Shown here piece by piece: positions 1-9,377 of a stretch of DNA of 64,000 nucleotides. The position numbers and the translations under genes were made by a program. The DNA lies in the NCBI GenBank assembly GCA_905381055.1, contig CAJPUR010000003.1, forward strand, positions 62,001-126,000, written 5' to 3'. Position 1 is the stretch's first letter; each line of letters starts with the position of its first letter. This stretch comes from an uncultured Flavobacteriaceae bacterium (GTDB lineage: Bacteria; Bacteroidota; Bacteroidia; Flavobacteriales; Flavobacteriaceae). The notes beneath the pieces are model-generated. The model made no database searches. It was not told the DNA's origin and saw only the letters and a list, made by a program, of their open reading frames with translations.

Positions 1-2
1 CC

Positions 3-1013
3 CCAGCATCCATATTAGCAATGAAAAAAGGTAAAGCAGTTTATTGTCAAAAACCACTTACTCACTACGTTTCTGAGTCAAGAGAAATGTTAAAACTTGC
101 TAATGAAAAAAAATTAGTTACTCAAATGGGTATACAAGTCCATTCTTTTTATGACTATAAACTAGCTACTTTTTTGATTCAATCAGGTATAATTGGCAAA
201 GTCAAAAGAGTTAGAGCATGGTGTAACAAGAGTTGGGGTTATGACGGCCCAATACCTGATGGGAAAGATGATATTCCAAAAAATTTAGATTGGAATTTAT
301 GGTTAGGCACTGCAAAAGAGAGACCCTATAAAAAGAATTTTTATCATCCAGCAAATTGGAGAAAAATTGTGGATTATGGCTGTGGTACCCTAGGAGATAT
401 GGGCGTACATATCTTTGATACTCCTTATAATGCCCTTAATTTAGACGTTCCTTTTACAATAAGAAATGAATGTCGTGAACCAAATAATTTTGGTTTTCCT
501 GAAAATAATGAGGTTAAATACGAATTCCCAGGAACTAAATTTACCTATGAAACACTAGAATGGATTTGGAGTGATGGGATTAATGCTCCCAAAGCAAATA
601 GTGAATTAAATCTTCCAGATAATGATTCACTTCCAGAACAAGGAGCTATGTTTATTGGTGAAAAAGGAAGACTACTTTTACCTCATTTTATGCAATTACC
701 TAAACTAATAATTGATAATGAGTATAAAGATTTAAATTTAAAAAATTATAAAAATATTAATTCAGTGGGTGAACCAATAAGAAACTATGAATCAGAAAGT
801 GTTAAACATTATCACCAATTTGTTGATGCTTGCCTGGGAAAAGATAAAACGTCTGCCCCATTTTCTTATTCTTCAAGACTTACTGAAACTATACTTTTAG
901 GGGTGATAGCAGGAAGATTTCCAAATAAAACACTTCACTGGGATTCAAAAAAAGGTGAATTTAGAGAAAAAGAAGCAAATAAATATTTAAATTCAAGCTA
1001 TAGATCTTTTTGA
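3..1013 (+). CDS. Gfo/Idh/MocA family oxidoreductase, 5' end missing
   Basis: NAD(P)-dependent oxidoreductase of the Gfo/Idh/MocA family, usually acting on sugars, inositols or related polyols. The frame is open through the left edge (PASILA precedes the first in-window Met at 21), so the gene begins outside the window and the N-terminal Rossmann GxGxxG part is missing. Near the start GKAVYCQKPLTH matches the family's cofactor/catalytic (E/Q)KP motif. The GTLGDMGVHIFD stretch with Asp and His matches the catalytic region of the C-terminal domain. About 337 residues remain of the 400-450 usual in Bacteroidota members. A tRNA on the opposite strand follows the stop. The substrate cannot be read from the sequence. 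Confidence 0.9.
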   Translation, partial: PASILAMKKGKAVYCQKPLTHYVSESREMLKLANEKKLVTQMGIQVHSFYDYKLATFLIQSGIIGKVKRVRAWCNKSWGYDGPIPDGKDDIPKNLDWNLWLGTAKERPYKKNFYHPANWRKIVDYGCGTLGDMGVHIFDTPYNALNLDVPFTIRNECREPNNFGFPENNEVKYEFPGTKFTYETLEWIWSDGINAPKANSELNLPDNDSLPEQGAMFIGEKGRLLLPHFMQLPKLIIDNEYKDLNLKNYKNINSVGEPIRNYESESVKHYHQFVDACLGKDKTSAPFSYSSRLTETILLGVIAGRFPNKTLHWDSKKGEFREKEANKYLNSSYRSF

Positions 1014-1047
1014 TAATTAAAATATTATCAGATTATTTTAAAAAAAG

Positions 1048-1121
1048 TGAGGTAGGGAGGATTCGAACCCCCAACCAACGGAGCCGAAATCCGTCATTCT
1101 ATCCAGTTGAACTACTACCCC
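1048..1121 (-). tRNA. tRNA-Arg(UCG)
   Basis: A complete cloverleaf folds on the minus strand. The acceptor stem GGGGTAG/CTACCTC has one G.T wobble. The anticodon stem ACGGA/TCCGT closes the loop TTTCGGC, giving anticodon UCG (Arg, CGA codon). The T-arm carries TTCGAAT. The discriminator is A and the 3' CCA is not encoded. It lies 16 bases past the stop of yqeY, on the same strand as the division operon, so read-through transcription from that operon is possible. Confidence 0.93.
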
Positions 1122-1137
1122 AATTTAAATTATTTAT

Positions 1138-1590
1138 TTACTTTAATTTATTTTTTACAATCATCGAAATAGTTTTACCATCAGCTTTACCAGAAAGTTT
1201 TTTATTGGCAATTGCCATAACTTTTCCCATATCTTTCATACTTTGAGCCTTAATTTCTTCTATTATTTCAATTACAACTTTTTCAATTTCATCAAAGGAA
1301 ATTTGCTTTGGTAAAAAAGATTGAATTACAACTGCTTGAGACTCCTCTAATTCAGCTAAATCTATTCTATTTTGATTTCTATAAATAAGAGCACTTTCCT
1401 TTCTTTGTTTTACCAATCTTTGCAACAATTTAATTTCTTGTTCAATTGATAAATCTTTGCCTTGAAAATCCGAAGAAGTTTTAAATAATATAATTGCGGA
1501 TTTTATAGCTCTTAAAGATTCAAGTTTTAATGAATTTTTTGACTTTATTGCAATTTTTAATTCTTCATTTAATTTACTTAGAAATGACAT
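1138..1590 (-). CDS. yqeY: GatB/YqeY domain protein
   Basis: Small all-helical protein of the YqeY family (150 residues, normal length), related to the tRNA-binding tail domain of GatB of the Asp/Glu-tRNA amidotransferase. The molecular role of free-standing YqeY is not settled; a link to tRNA is inferred from the shared fold. Typical features are the N-terminal LNEELKIAIKSKN helix, the central KLLQRLVKQRKES segment and the C-terminal DMGKVMAIANKKLSGKADGK motif. It follows ftsZ by 14 bases on the same strand, a pairing I recall as common in Flavobacteriia, and is probably the last protein gene of the dcw transcript. Confidence 0.9.
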   Translation of the reverse strand: MSFLSKLNEELKIAIKSKNSLKLESLRAIKSAIILFKTSSDFQGKDLSIEQEIKLLQRLVKQRKESALIYRNQNRIDLAELEESQAVVIQSFLPKQISFDEIEKVVIEIIEEIKAQSMKDMGKVMAIANKKLSGKADGKTISMIVKNKLK

Positions 1591-1604
1591 ATTTAGTATA
1601 TTAA

Positions 1605-3716
1605 TTAATCAACATTATCGTGTAAAAAAGAATTATTTGATCTTAATTGAATTTCATCGTTAGAGTCATTATCAATGGTCATTTGGGATGATTGTTGATT
1701 ATCATTTTTGCTTTCAATTTCCAAACCCATTCTTTTATATGCAGGTTGATTTTCAATCTCTTCAATTTTAGATAAATTTGAATTAAATGAATAATTAAAT
1801 TTCTTTAATTGCTCTCTTCTTTTTTCATTTTCTTTGATTAAACTTTGATCAATTTTACTTTCAAAAGGATTTATTTTGATATTATCTTCTTGTTCATTTT
1901 CTCCTGTTTTTTCAGATTTGACTTGATCCTGAGTGTTTTTAAAATCATTCTTTTCTTTTTTTTCAAAATTAATCTCACTTGAATTTTCAACAATAATATT
2001 TTCAAACGAATTATTATCATTTGATAAAGTTTCTTTGTTTGGTTGATTAAATTCAAATTTATTTTTTTCATTGATATCGTCTAATGACATTTCGAAATCA
2101 AAACTGATTTGAGAGTCACTTTCATTTTCACTTGAAAAATCAATTATATCAACTAATTCAATATCATTTATAGACTTTGAAACATCATTAATCAAAAAAT
2201 CATTTTTAAAATTTTCATCTACTTCATAATCAACTTCTATATCTCGGATATCTTCATCCAATTTTATTTTTTTATTTTCTTCATCGAAAATTATACTTGA
2301 AATATCTTTTTTATTAAGAGAAATAGTTTCTTCTGAAAGCCCTATATCTTCATTTTTTGAACTATTTTCCTCATTATTTTTAAATTCGAAATGAATCTCA
2401 TCCTCGCCATCTAATTTTAAATTATTTTTTTTGATGTGATCATCTAGCTCTATTTTATTAGATTCTTTTTTATTTTCTTGATCGTTATTTAATTTTAAAT
2501 ATTTTTTATCCTCTAGATGATCATCTAAATTGCTTTTAATAATGTCCCCAACTAAGTCAATCTCTATATCATCTTTTTTAATTGTATCAATTTCATCACC
2601 CTTCGATTGAAAATTTAAATCAAAAGTCTCAATGTCTTTTTGAATTTTATTATTAACTAAATCATGGGTTAATTTTTGGTCTTCCTCTAGAGTATGAATA
2701 ATTTTTTTTACTTCAGAATTAACAATTTCTTGTTGCTGATCATTATTAAATCCAGTAGCAATTATAGTTACTGCAATTTCATCACCAAGAGTCAAATCCT
2801 CACCTACTCCCATAATTATATTTGTATTATTACCTGCTTCTTCTTGAATATATTCATTTATTTCTCCTATTTCATCAATTGTAATTTCATCAGTTCCGCA
2901 TACAATTAATAAAAGTACATTCTTGCAACCATTAATTTTATTATCATTTAATAATGGAGAATCTAAGGCATTTACTATAGCTTCTTGGGCTCTATTTTCT
3001 CCACTTGAAGATGATGACCCCATAATTGCACTACCACTGTCTTTTAAAACTGTTTTAGCATCCTTTAAATCGATATTTTGAGTAAAATGATGGGTAATAA
3101 CTTCTGCAATTCCACGAGCAGCTTTTGCAAGGACTTCATCAGCTTTTGAAAAACCAGCCTTGAAGCCAAGATTTCCATATACCTCCCTTAGTTTATTATT
3201 ATTAATTACAATCAAAGAATCAACATTACTTTTAAGATTTTCAAGGCCATTTTGGGCTTGATCTAGTCTTAATTTGCCTTCAAATTGAAAGGGCATTGTT
3301 ACTATACCCACAGTTAAAATATCCATTTCTTTTGCCATCTTGGCAATAATTGGAGCAGCACCTGTACCAGTACCTCCTCCCATTCCAGCAGTAATAAAGA
3401 CCATTTTGGTATTAGTAGAAATCAAAGTTTTAATTTCATTATAACTCTCTTCAGCGGCTTTTCTACCTATTTCAGGATTAGCTCCAGCTCCCAATCCTTC
3501 GGTTAAAGATGCGCCTAACTGGATTTTAATTGGGACAGGACTTTTTTCCAATGCTTGAGAATCAGTATTTGTAACCACAAAATCAACTCCAATTATCCCT
3601 TGATCAAACATATAATTAATAGCATTACTCCCACCGCCTCCAACTCCAATAACTTTAATTACATTACTTCTGTTTTTTGGTAAATCAAAATTTATATTAC
3701 TATCAGTATTTTCCAT
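1605..3716 (-). CDS. ftsZ: cell division protein FtsZ
   Basis: Tubulin-like GTPase that polymerises into the Z-ring at midcell. The nucleotide-binding GGGGSNAI is near residues 26-33 and the tubulin signature GGGTGTG is at 113-119. The globular GTPase part ends near residue 330. It is followed by a disordered linker of roughly 300 residues, rich in Asp, Glu, Asn and Lys, and a conserved-looking tail (QPAYKRMG, then [10 protein letters not shown] at the end) that should be the FtsA/partner-binding peptide. At 703 residues it is nearly twice E. coli FtsZ; Bacteroidota FtsZ proteins are generally long for this reason. It sits 14 bases after ftsA. Confidence 0.98.
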   Translation of the reverse strand: MENTDSNINFDLPKNRSNVIKVIGVGGGGSNAINYMFDQGIIGVDFVVTNTDSQALEKSPVPIKIQLGASLTEGLGAGANPEIGRKAAEESYNEIKTLISTNTKMVFITAGMGGGTGTGAAPIIAKMAKEMDILTVGIVTMPFQFEGKLRLDQAQNGLENLKSNVDSLIVINNNKLREVYGNLGFKAGFSKADEVLAKAARGIAEVITHHFTQNIDLKDAKTVLKDSGSAIMGSSSSSGENRAQEAIVNALDSPLLNDNKINGCKNVLLLIVCGTDEITIDEIGEINEYIQEEAGNNTNIIMGVGEDLTLGDEIAVTIIATGFNNDQQQEIVNSEVKKIIHTLEEDQKLTHDLVNNKIQKDIETFDLNFQSKGDEIDTIKKDDIEIDLVGDIIKSNLDDHLEDKKYLKLNNDQENKKESNKIELDDHIKKNNLKLDGEDEIHFEFKNNEENSSKNEDIGLSEETISLNKKDISSIIFDEENKKIKLDEDIRDIEVDYEVDENFKNDFLINDVSKSINDIELVDIIDFSSENESDSQISFDFEMSLDDINEKNKFEFNQPNKETLSNDNNSFENIIVENSSEINFEKKEKNDFKNTQDQVKSEKTGENEQEDNIKINPFESKIDQSLIKENEKRREQLKKFNYSFNSNLSKIEEIENQPAYKRMGLEIESKNDNQQSSQMTIDNDSNDEIQLRSNNSFLHDNVD

Positions 3717-3730
3717 AATTAATTTTGGTT

Positions 3731-5053
3731 TTATGCTTTATCTAAAAACTCCTTAAATTTATCTGCCCATTTTTCAAAAATTGATTTTCTTTCTTTTGAA
3801 AATGATGGATTATTTAATTCCATTTCATTTTTTTCAATACCAGATTCCAAATCATCATTATTTTTTTTATTATCAATGAAATCACTGTCATCTTTTTCTT
3901 CAAGTGCATTCATTAAAAGTCCTACTGCAGTTGAAAATACTGGACTAGTTTTTTCATTTTCAGATTCACCTGATAAATGTTCGTTTGGATAACCAATTCT
4001 TGTATCCATTCCAGTTATATATTCTACTAATTGCTTTAAATGTCTAAGTTGACTTCCCCCACCTGTCAAAACAATTCCAGCTATTAATTTTTTCTTTTGA
4101 TCCTCGTGTCCATAATTTTTTATTTCTAAGAATGTATATTCAATTATTTCAATAATTCTAGCATTAATTATTTTTGATAAAGTTTTTAGTGAAATTTCTT
4201 TTGGATCTCTACCTTGTAAACCAGGTATTGCAACAATTTCAGTTTCTTTATTTTCACCGGGCCAAGCTGAACCAAATTTAATTTTTAATAGTTCCGCTTG
4301 CTTTTCAATTATTGAACATCCTTCTTTTATATCATCAGTTATTACATTTCCTCCAAAAGGAATAACTGCGGTATGACGAATTATACCGTCTTTAAAAATT
4401 GCTAGGTCTGTTGTACCCCCTCCAATATCAATTAATGCAACTCCAGCTTCTTTTTCTTCATTACTTAACACTGCATCAGAGGAGGCTAATGGCTCAAGTG
4501 TTATGTTTTTCATAGATAGTCCAGCACTTTTAATACACCTTCCAATATTTCTAATTGAAGAAACTTGACCGACTACTACATGGAAATTTGCCTCTAATCT
4601 TCCACCATACATTCCAATTGGTTCTTTTATCTCTGCCTGACCGTCAACTTTAAATTCCTGAGGTAATACATGAATAATTTCTTCTCCCGGAAGCATTACT
4701 AATTTATATACTTGATTAATCAATTTCTCAATATCATCTTCATTTATAACTTCATCAGAATTTGGCCTGGTTATATAATCACTATGTTGAAGACTTCTTA
4801 TATGTTGACCGGCAATTCCAACAACTACATCATTTATTTTGACATTTGATTCTTCCTCTGCTTGCGAAATAGCCTGCTGAATAGACTGAATTGTTTGAGT
4901 AATATTATTTACTACTCCCCGATGCACTCCTAAACTTTTTGATTTCCCAATTCCAATTATTTCTAATTTTTTAAAACTATTCTTTATTCCGACCATTGCA
5001 ACAATTTTAGTTGTTCCAATGTCTAAACCTACTGATACATTATTTTTTTCCAT
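3731..5053 (-). CDS. ftsA: cell division protein FtsA
   Basis: Actin-like ATPase that tethers FtsZ to the membrane and recruits later division proteins. DIGTTK (residues 11-16) is the phosphate-1 motif and IDIGGGTTDL (208-217) the phosphate-2 motif. The C-terminus ends with an amphipathic segment (FEKWADKFKEFLDKA) expected to bind the membrane. The ATG at 5053 is chosen over an upstream in-frame start at 5071: it gives the usual MEKNNVSVGLDIG beginning and lies just after the ftsQ stop, while the upstream start would overlap ftsQ by 17 bases. Length 440 residues. Linker residues near 400-420 are acidic. Confidence 0.97.
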   Translation of the reverse strand: MEKNNVSVGLDIGTTKIVAMVGIKNSFKKLEIIGIGKSKSLGVHRGVVNNITQTIQSIQQAISQAEEESNVKINDVVVGIAGQHIRSLQHSDYITRPNSDEVINEDDIEKLINQVYKLVMLPGEEIIHVLPQEFKVDGQAEIKEPIGMYGGRLEANFHVVVGQVSSIRNIGRCIKSAGLSMKNITLEPLASSDAVLSNEEKEAGVALIDIGGGTTDLAIFKDGIIRHTAVIPFGGNVITDDIKEGCSIIEKQAELLKIKFGSAWPGENKETEIVAIPGLQGRDPKEISLKTLSKIINARIIEIIEYTFLEIKNYGHEDQKKKLIAGIVLTGGGSQLRHLKQLVEYITGMDTRIGYPNEHLSGESENEKTSPVFSTAVGLLMNALEEKDDSDFIDNKKNNDDLESGIEKNEMELNNPSFSKERKSIFEKWADKFKEFLDKA

Positions 5054-5054
5054 T

Positions 5055-5765
5055 TTATAAATGTGTTGCAATTATTCTATTATTTATTGTTACATCAATT
5101 TTTGAATATTGATTTTTTTTATTTTGAGCTGAAATGTAATCACAGAATTTCTCAAGTTTAAAGACTTTATTTTCAAATTTTTTATTTTCCCCCCATCTAA
5201 TTTCAAAATCAAAAGACCTTAACCTTAAAACAAAAAGACCTTTAAAGTATTTAATTTCAATGAGTTCATTTTCAAAAAATTTATTATCATAAACTGAATT
5301 AAAAAAAATTATTAATTCATTTTTATTTTTATAATTTAATTTTCCAAAAAATATTGGAACCCTGGGAGAATGATTGCCAGTATAAGGTATTTCAAATCCA
5401 TCTTTATCTAAAAAAAAAGACTTATTTTCATTAATAATTCTCAAAACGGGCTTTCTTTCCTCTATATCAATTCCAATTTCCCCTTCAGGATAGACAAAAA
5501 CATTCACATTTTTAACTTCTGGAAGATTTTTGAAAATCATCTCAATACTATCCAAAACTAATATATCTTTTTTTAGAGTCAACCTGTCAAAGTTGTTTTG
5601 TTTCAACAATTTATTAACCATTTGTTTATTAAGAAAATTATTTTTAATTCCACTGAAATTAATTGAAAAAGAAGAAATTAATCTTTGACTATTTTTCCAA
5701 TGTGCGAAAAAAGCCATAGATACTGTAATTGTTAAAATAAAAATAAATTTTATAAAATTTTTCAT
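5055..5765 (-). CDS. ftsQ: cell division protein FtsQ
   Basis: Bitopic division protein of the FtsQ/DivIB group, part of the FtsQLB complex that controls septal peptidoglycan synthesis. One N-terminal membrane helix (residues about 4-22) is followed by a periplasmic POTRA-like region (LINKQMVNKLLKQN, LPEVKNVNVFVYPEGEIGIDIEERKPVLRI) and a beta-rich domain. At 236 residues it has the usual size. Sequence conservation is weak, as normal for FtsQ, and position between murC and ftsA supports the call. Its start overlaps the murC stop by 4 bases, indicating translational coupling. Confidence 0.9.
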   Translation of the reverse strand: MKNFIKFIFILTITVSMAFFAHWKNSQRLISSFSINFSGIKNNFLNKQMVNKLLKQNNFDRLTLKKDILVLDSIEMIFKNLPEVKNVNVFVYPEGEIGIDIEERKPVLRIINENKSFFLDKDGFEIPYTGNHSPRVPIFFGKLNYKNKNELIIFFNSVYDNKFFENELIEIKYFKGLFVLRLRSFDFEIRWGENKKFENKVFKLEKFCDYISAQNKKNQYSKIDVTINNRIIATHL

Positions 5766-7099
5766 ATTTCAATAAAATGCTTTCTAATTTTTTTGACTTC
5801 TTCACCAATATCTCCCGCCCCTAAAAACGAAATTATTTTTTCTTTAACTAATTTAACTTCATCCAAAAGTTGATTTTTACTAATTAAAAAAGTATTTGAA
5901 CAACTTATTAACGAAGCAAGCTTGAAAGAGTTGACTTTTGGTATTGGAAGCTCTCTGGCAGGATAAATATCTAATATATAGACTGTATCAAAAAGACCCA
6001 ATACTTTGGCAAACTCATTCATTAAATCTCTGGTCCTTGAATATAGATGAGGTTGAAAAAACACACATTTCTGATCATTAGGGAAGGTTTCATTTAATGT
6101 ATTGTAAACCACCTCTATTTCTTTTGGATGATGAGCATAATCATCAATTAAAACTTTGTTCTTACTTTGAAAAATTATTTCAAATCTTCTTTTAATCCCT
6201 GGAAATTTAGCTAAGCATTTTACAGACTTTTCTATTTCAATTCCAATTTCATTAGAAATTGCAATAGCAGCAATTGCATTAGATAAATTATGTTTTCCTA
6301 GTTGATTAAAATAGACTTTATTTATTCTACCCCCAGGAAAAATTATATTAAATTGATAGCCATTATCTAATCTAGAAATTTCTTCAACATAATAATCGGC
6401 TTTTTCATTAATACTATATGTGGTACCTTCAATTGGTATTGTCTTTTCAATTATTTTGGTTTCAAGAATATTATCTGAGAACTCAACAAAAGTCTTCTTT
6501 AAAGTGCTAAGGTTTTTATAAATATCTAAGTGATCCTTATCAATTGAAGTGATACATCCTATTTTAGGTTTAAGGTCCAAGAAAGAACGATCATACTCAT
6601 CAGCTTCAACAATAAAATATTTATTACCCATATTTATCATATTAGTTTTATTGTTTTTAAAAACTCCACCAATTAAGGATGAAAAATGAATATTGTTTTC
6701 AATGAAAATATGAGTTAATATAGCTGTCGTAGTAGTTTTACCATGAGTTCCAGCTATAGCGATACAATTAGAATTTTTGGTTAATTCAAATAAAAACTCT
6801 GATCTTTTAAAGATTCTATATTTATTTCTTTTAAAATACTTAAACTGATTATTTTCCTCTGTTATTGCCGAAGAATAAATAATCACACTTTCATTATTTA
6901 TAATTTCAATAGGTATAAATTTTTTGGAATCATCAAAATTAATTTTAATACCCTCATTAATTAATGCATCTGTAATTTCAGAGGATGTTTTGTCGTGACC
7001 AAAAACAACCAATCCTAAAGATTTCAAATATCTAGCTATACCAGACATTCCTATACCACCTATACCTATCAAATAATATTTATATTTTTCTTTTAACAT
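5762..7099 (-). CDS. murC: UDP-N-acetylmuramate--L-alanine ligase
   Basis: Cytoplasmic Mur ligase that adds L-Ala to UDP-MurNAc, the first stem-peptide step. The N-terminal UDP-binding domain begins with IGIGGIGMSGIA (residues 11-22). The ATP-binding P-loop GTHGKTTTT is at 117-125. EADEYDRSF and the ADP-pocket/C-terminal DDYAHHPKEI motif characterise MurC and Mpl rather than MurD/E/F. Length 445 residues. It overlaps murG by 7 bases and ftsQ by 4. A related ligase in this window (28960-30318) is assigned as mpl; this copy is called murC from its dcw position and the GGIGMSG start. Confidence 0.96.
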   Translation of the reverse strand: MLKEKYKYYLIGIGGIGMSGIARYLKSLGLVVFGHDKTSSEITDALINEGIKINFDDSKKFIPIEIINNESVIIYSSAITEENNQFKYFKRNKYRIFKRSEFLFELTKNSNCIAIAGTHGKTTTTAILTHIFIENNIHFSSLIGGVFKNNKTNMINMGNKYFIVEADEYDRSFLDLKPKIGCITSIDKDHLDIYKNLSTLKKTFVEFSDNILETKIIEKTIPIEGTTYSINEKADYYVEEISRLDNGYQFNIIFPGGRINKVYFNQLGKHNLSNAIAAIAISNEIGIEIEKSVKCLAKFPGIKRRFEIIFQSKNKVLIDDYAHHPKEIEVVYNTLNETFPNDQKCVFFQPHLYSRTRDLMNEFAKVLGLFDTVYILDIYPARELPIPKVNSFKLASLISCSNTFLISKNQLLDEVKLVKEKIISFLGAGDIGEEVKKIRKHFIEI

Positions 7100-8187
7100 T
7101 TAATTATTTTAGATATTTCGTTTACAATTAATTCAGAAGCATTAGTTTTAGAAATCTTTAAAAGAGACTTTCTCATTTTTAATTGGATATCCTTTGAGTT
7201 TAAAATTTTTTTAATTAACATCTCAATCTTTGTCAAAGGATCACTTTCTAGAAAAATTTCCGCAGCTCCAACTTTTTTTAAATAAGATGCATTATGAAAT
7301 TGATGGTTTTCAGAAACATTGGGGGAAGGAATAAGAATACAAGGTTTGCCAAATATTGATAATTCTGAAATAGATATTGCTCCAGATCTTGAAATTACGA
7401 TATCAGAAGCTTGATAAAATAAATTCATTTTACTAATAAACGGTATAACTTTTAAAAAGCCTTTTTTTCTTAAATGCTTAATATCTTTATAATAAAGCTT
7501 TCCACATTGCCAAATTAGTTGAAAATTATTTTTTTCTATAAATGGTAAAATTAATTTTATAATTAGATTAATTTTTTTAGATCCAAGACTTCCTCCAACT
7601 ACACCAATTGTTTTTTTTGTTTGCTGAAGTTTGAAATAATTAAAAGATTCCTTATTATTTACCTTTAAATTCAATAAACTTTTTCTGACAGGATTTCCAG
7701 TCAAAATAATTTTTTGTTTTGGAAAAAATCTTTCCATATTCTCATATGCCACAAAAATTTTTTTTGCTTTTTTTGATATTATCTTATTTGTAAGCCCTGG
7801 TAATGAATTTTGTTCTTGAATCAAAATATAAGTTTTCAATAAATTAGAAACTAATAAAGTAGGTCCACTTACAAAACCACCAGTTCCAATAACTAAGTCA
7901 GGCCTAAATCTTAAATGAATAATTATACTTTGAAAAAAACTTACAATGATTTTTAATGGTAATAAAATATTTTTGAAATAATTCTTTCGATCAAATCCAG
8001 AGATCCATAACCCTTTTATTTTATAACCATGCTTGGGAATAATTCCCATCTCCATTTTACCTATAGCACCAATAAATAACAAATCACATTCAGGAAATTT
8101 TTCTAGAATTTTCTCAGCAATTGATATTGCGGGATAAATATGTCCTCCAGTTCCTCCTCCAGATAAAATAAATTTATATTTTTTCAC
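7093..8187 (-). CDS. murG: lipid II synthase (GlcNAc transferase) MurG
   Basis: Membrane-associated GT28 glycosyltransferase that transfers GlcNAc from UDP-GlcNAc to lipid I to make lipid II. The N-terminal glycine-rich loop GGGTGGH (residues 10-16) binds the lipid-I phosphates. The second domain carries the UDP-GlcNAc site, including GGSLGS, SRSGAIS and the ELSIFGKPCILIPSPNVSENHQ segment. Length 364 residues, normal. It overlaps ftsW by 4 bases (ATGA type) and murC by 7, so it is translated within the coupled dcw block. Confidence 0.97.
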   Translation of the reverse strand: MKKYKFILSGGGTGGHIYPAISIAEKILEKFPECDLLFIGAIGKMEMGIIPKHGYKIKGLWISGFDRKNYFKNILLPLKIIVSFFQSIIIHLRFRPDLVIGTGGFVSGPTLLVSNLLKTYILIQEQNSLPGLTNKIISKKAKKIFVAYENMERFFPKQKIILTGNPVRKSLLNLKVNNKESFNYFKLQQTKKTIGVVGGSLGSKKINLIIKLILPFIEKNNFQLIWQCGKLYYKDIKHLRKKGFLKVIPFISKMNLFYQASDIVISRSGAISISELSIFGKPCILIPSPNVSENHQFHNASYLKKVGAAEIFLESDPLTKIEMLIKKILNSKDIQLKMRKSLLKISKTNASELIVNEISKIIKC

Positions 8188-9377
8188 CTAATTATGTTTA
8201 AAGATTTATTTTCATTAGTTTTAAATTTGTAATTTTTCTCTCTTGAATAAAATGCACTAACACTTAAAATTATACCAAATGATACACATGTCATCCAAAC
8301 TGAGGTTCCCCCGCTACTAATTAAAGGAAGGGTTTGACCAGTCACAGGAAAAATATTAACTGCAACTCCTATATTTAAAAAAGCCTGAATAATAATAGGT
8401 AATCCAAGAGACATAGTGATTAATTTACCAAAATATGATTCTGCCCTATATGAAATAACTAAAATTCTAAAAAGTAAAAGCAAGTATAAAATTATTACAA
8501 ATACACCCCCAATTAATCCGTATTCCTCCACAATAATTGCATAAATAAAATCTGAAGAACTTTGTGGTAAAAAATTTTTCATGACACTTTTCCCTGCACC
8601 TAAACCAAAAATCTCTCCTGTTGAGATTGCTATTTTTGCCCTCTCCACCTGATAATTTTCAGAACCAGCACCTGTAGACGAACTAAAATTTTCAATTCTA
8701 CTAATCCAAGTGTCAATTCTGTTAGGGATAAATTCAGGAAATGATTTAGCTATTAAAATAAAAAAAACTAAGCCAAAAAATGAAGAAAAAATTATTACAG
8801 ATAAATATTTTAAAGGATATCCTGCCAAAAAGGCCAAAAGTAAAACTGATATAAAAATTATTATAACTGTTGAAAAATTTGATGGTAGAATTAATAATAA
8901 AATCAAAATTACTGGAATCCATAAAGGGAAAATTGAATCTTTAAATTTTAATTCCTTTTTATGAATTTTAGAAAAATAATTTGCGACATAAACCATCAAA
9001 ACTACAATTGCCAAAGAAGAGGTTTGAAAACTTAACCCAATTAGAGGTATTTTTAACCATCGACTTGCATTTGCTCCATTTATCAATGTACCTTGACTTG
9101 CTGTGTAAATAAGTAACAAAATAGTTAGTGGCATCATTAAAATAGAAATTCCTTTAAAATATGTATAGGGGATTTTATGAATATAAATCATTAACAAAAA
9201 CCCAATTGATAAAATAATGAAATGCTTAAATAAATATCCTAAAGGAGTTCCAGTGCCAATTACATACACTAAATTCGAACTAGAACTAAATATTGGGAGA
9301 AATGAAAATAATGCCATTAAAGATAAAATCCCCCAAAGTACCTTATCACCAGAAATTATATTTTCACCTCTTGTCAT
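8184..9377 (-). CDS. ftsW: SEDS-family lipid II polymerase FtsW
   Basis: Polytopic SEDS protein with about ten membrane helices, acting as the septal peptidoglycan glycosyltransferase together with FtsI. Typical elements are GTLINGANASRWL after the second or third helix, the loop carrying EEYGLIGG, and the C-terminal TGQTLPLISSGGTS motif, near-diagnostic for FtsW/RodA/SpoVE. The dcw position between murD and murG favours FtsW over RodA. Length 397 residues. It overlaps both neighbours by 4 bases. Confidence 0.97.
   Translation of the reverse strand: MTRGENIISGDKVLWGILSLMALFSFLPIFSSSSNLVYVIGTGTPLGYLFKHFIILSIGFLLMIYIHKIPYTYFKGISILMMPLTILLLIYTASQGTLINGANASRWLKIPLIGLSFQTSSLAIVVLMVYVANYFSKIHKKELKFKDSIFPLWIPVILILLLILPSNFSTVIIIFISVLLLAFLAGYPLKYLSVIIFSSFFGLVFFILIAKSFPEFIPNRIDTWISRIENFSSSTGAGSENYQVERAKIAISTGEIFGLGAGKSVMKNFLPQSSSDFIYAIIVEEYGLIGGVFVIILYLLLLFRILVISYRAESYFGKLITMSLGLPIIIQAFLNIGVAVNIFPVTGQTLPLISSGGTSVWMTCVSFGIILSVSAFYSREKNYKFKTNENKSLNIIR

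Noticed and set aside
1871-2071. 66-codon Lys/Ile-rich frame inside ftsZ
   Set aside because: It is an out-of-phase reading of the low-complexity FtsZ linker; composition alone explains it.
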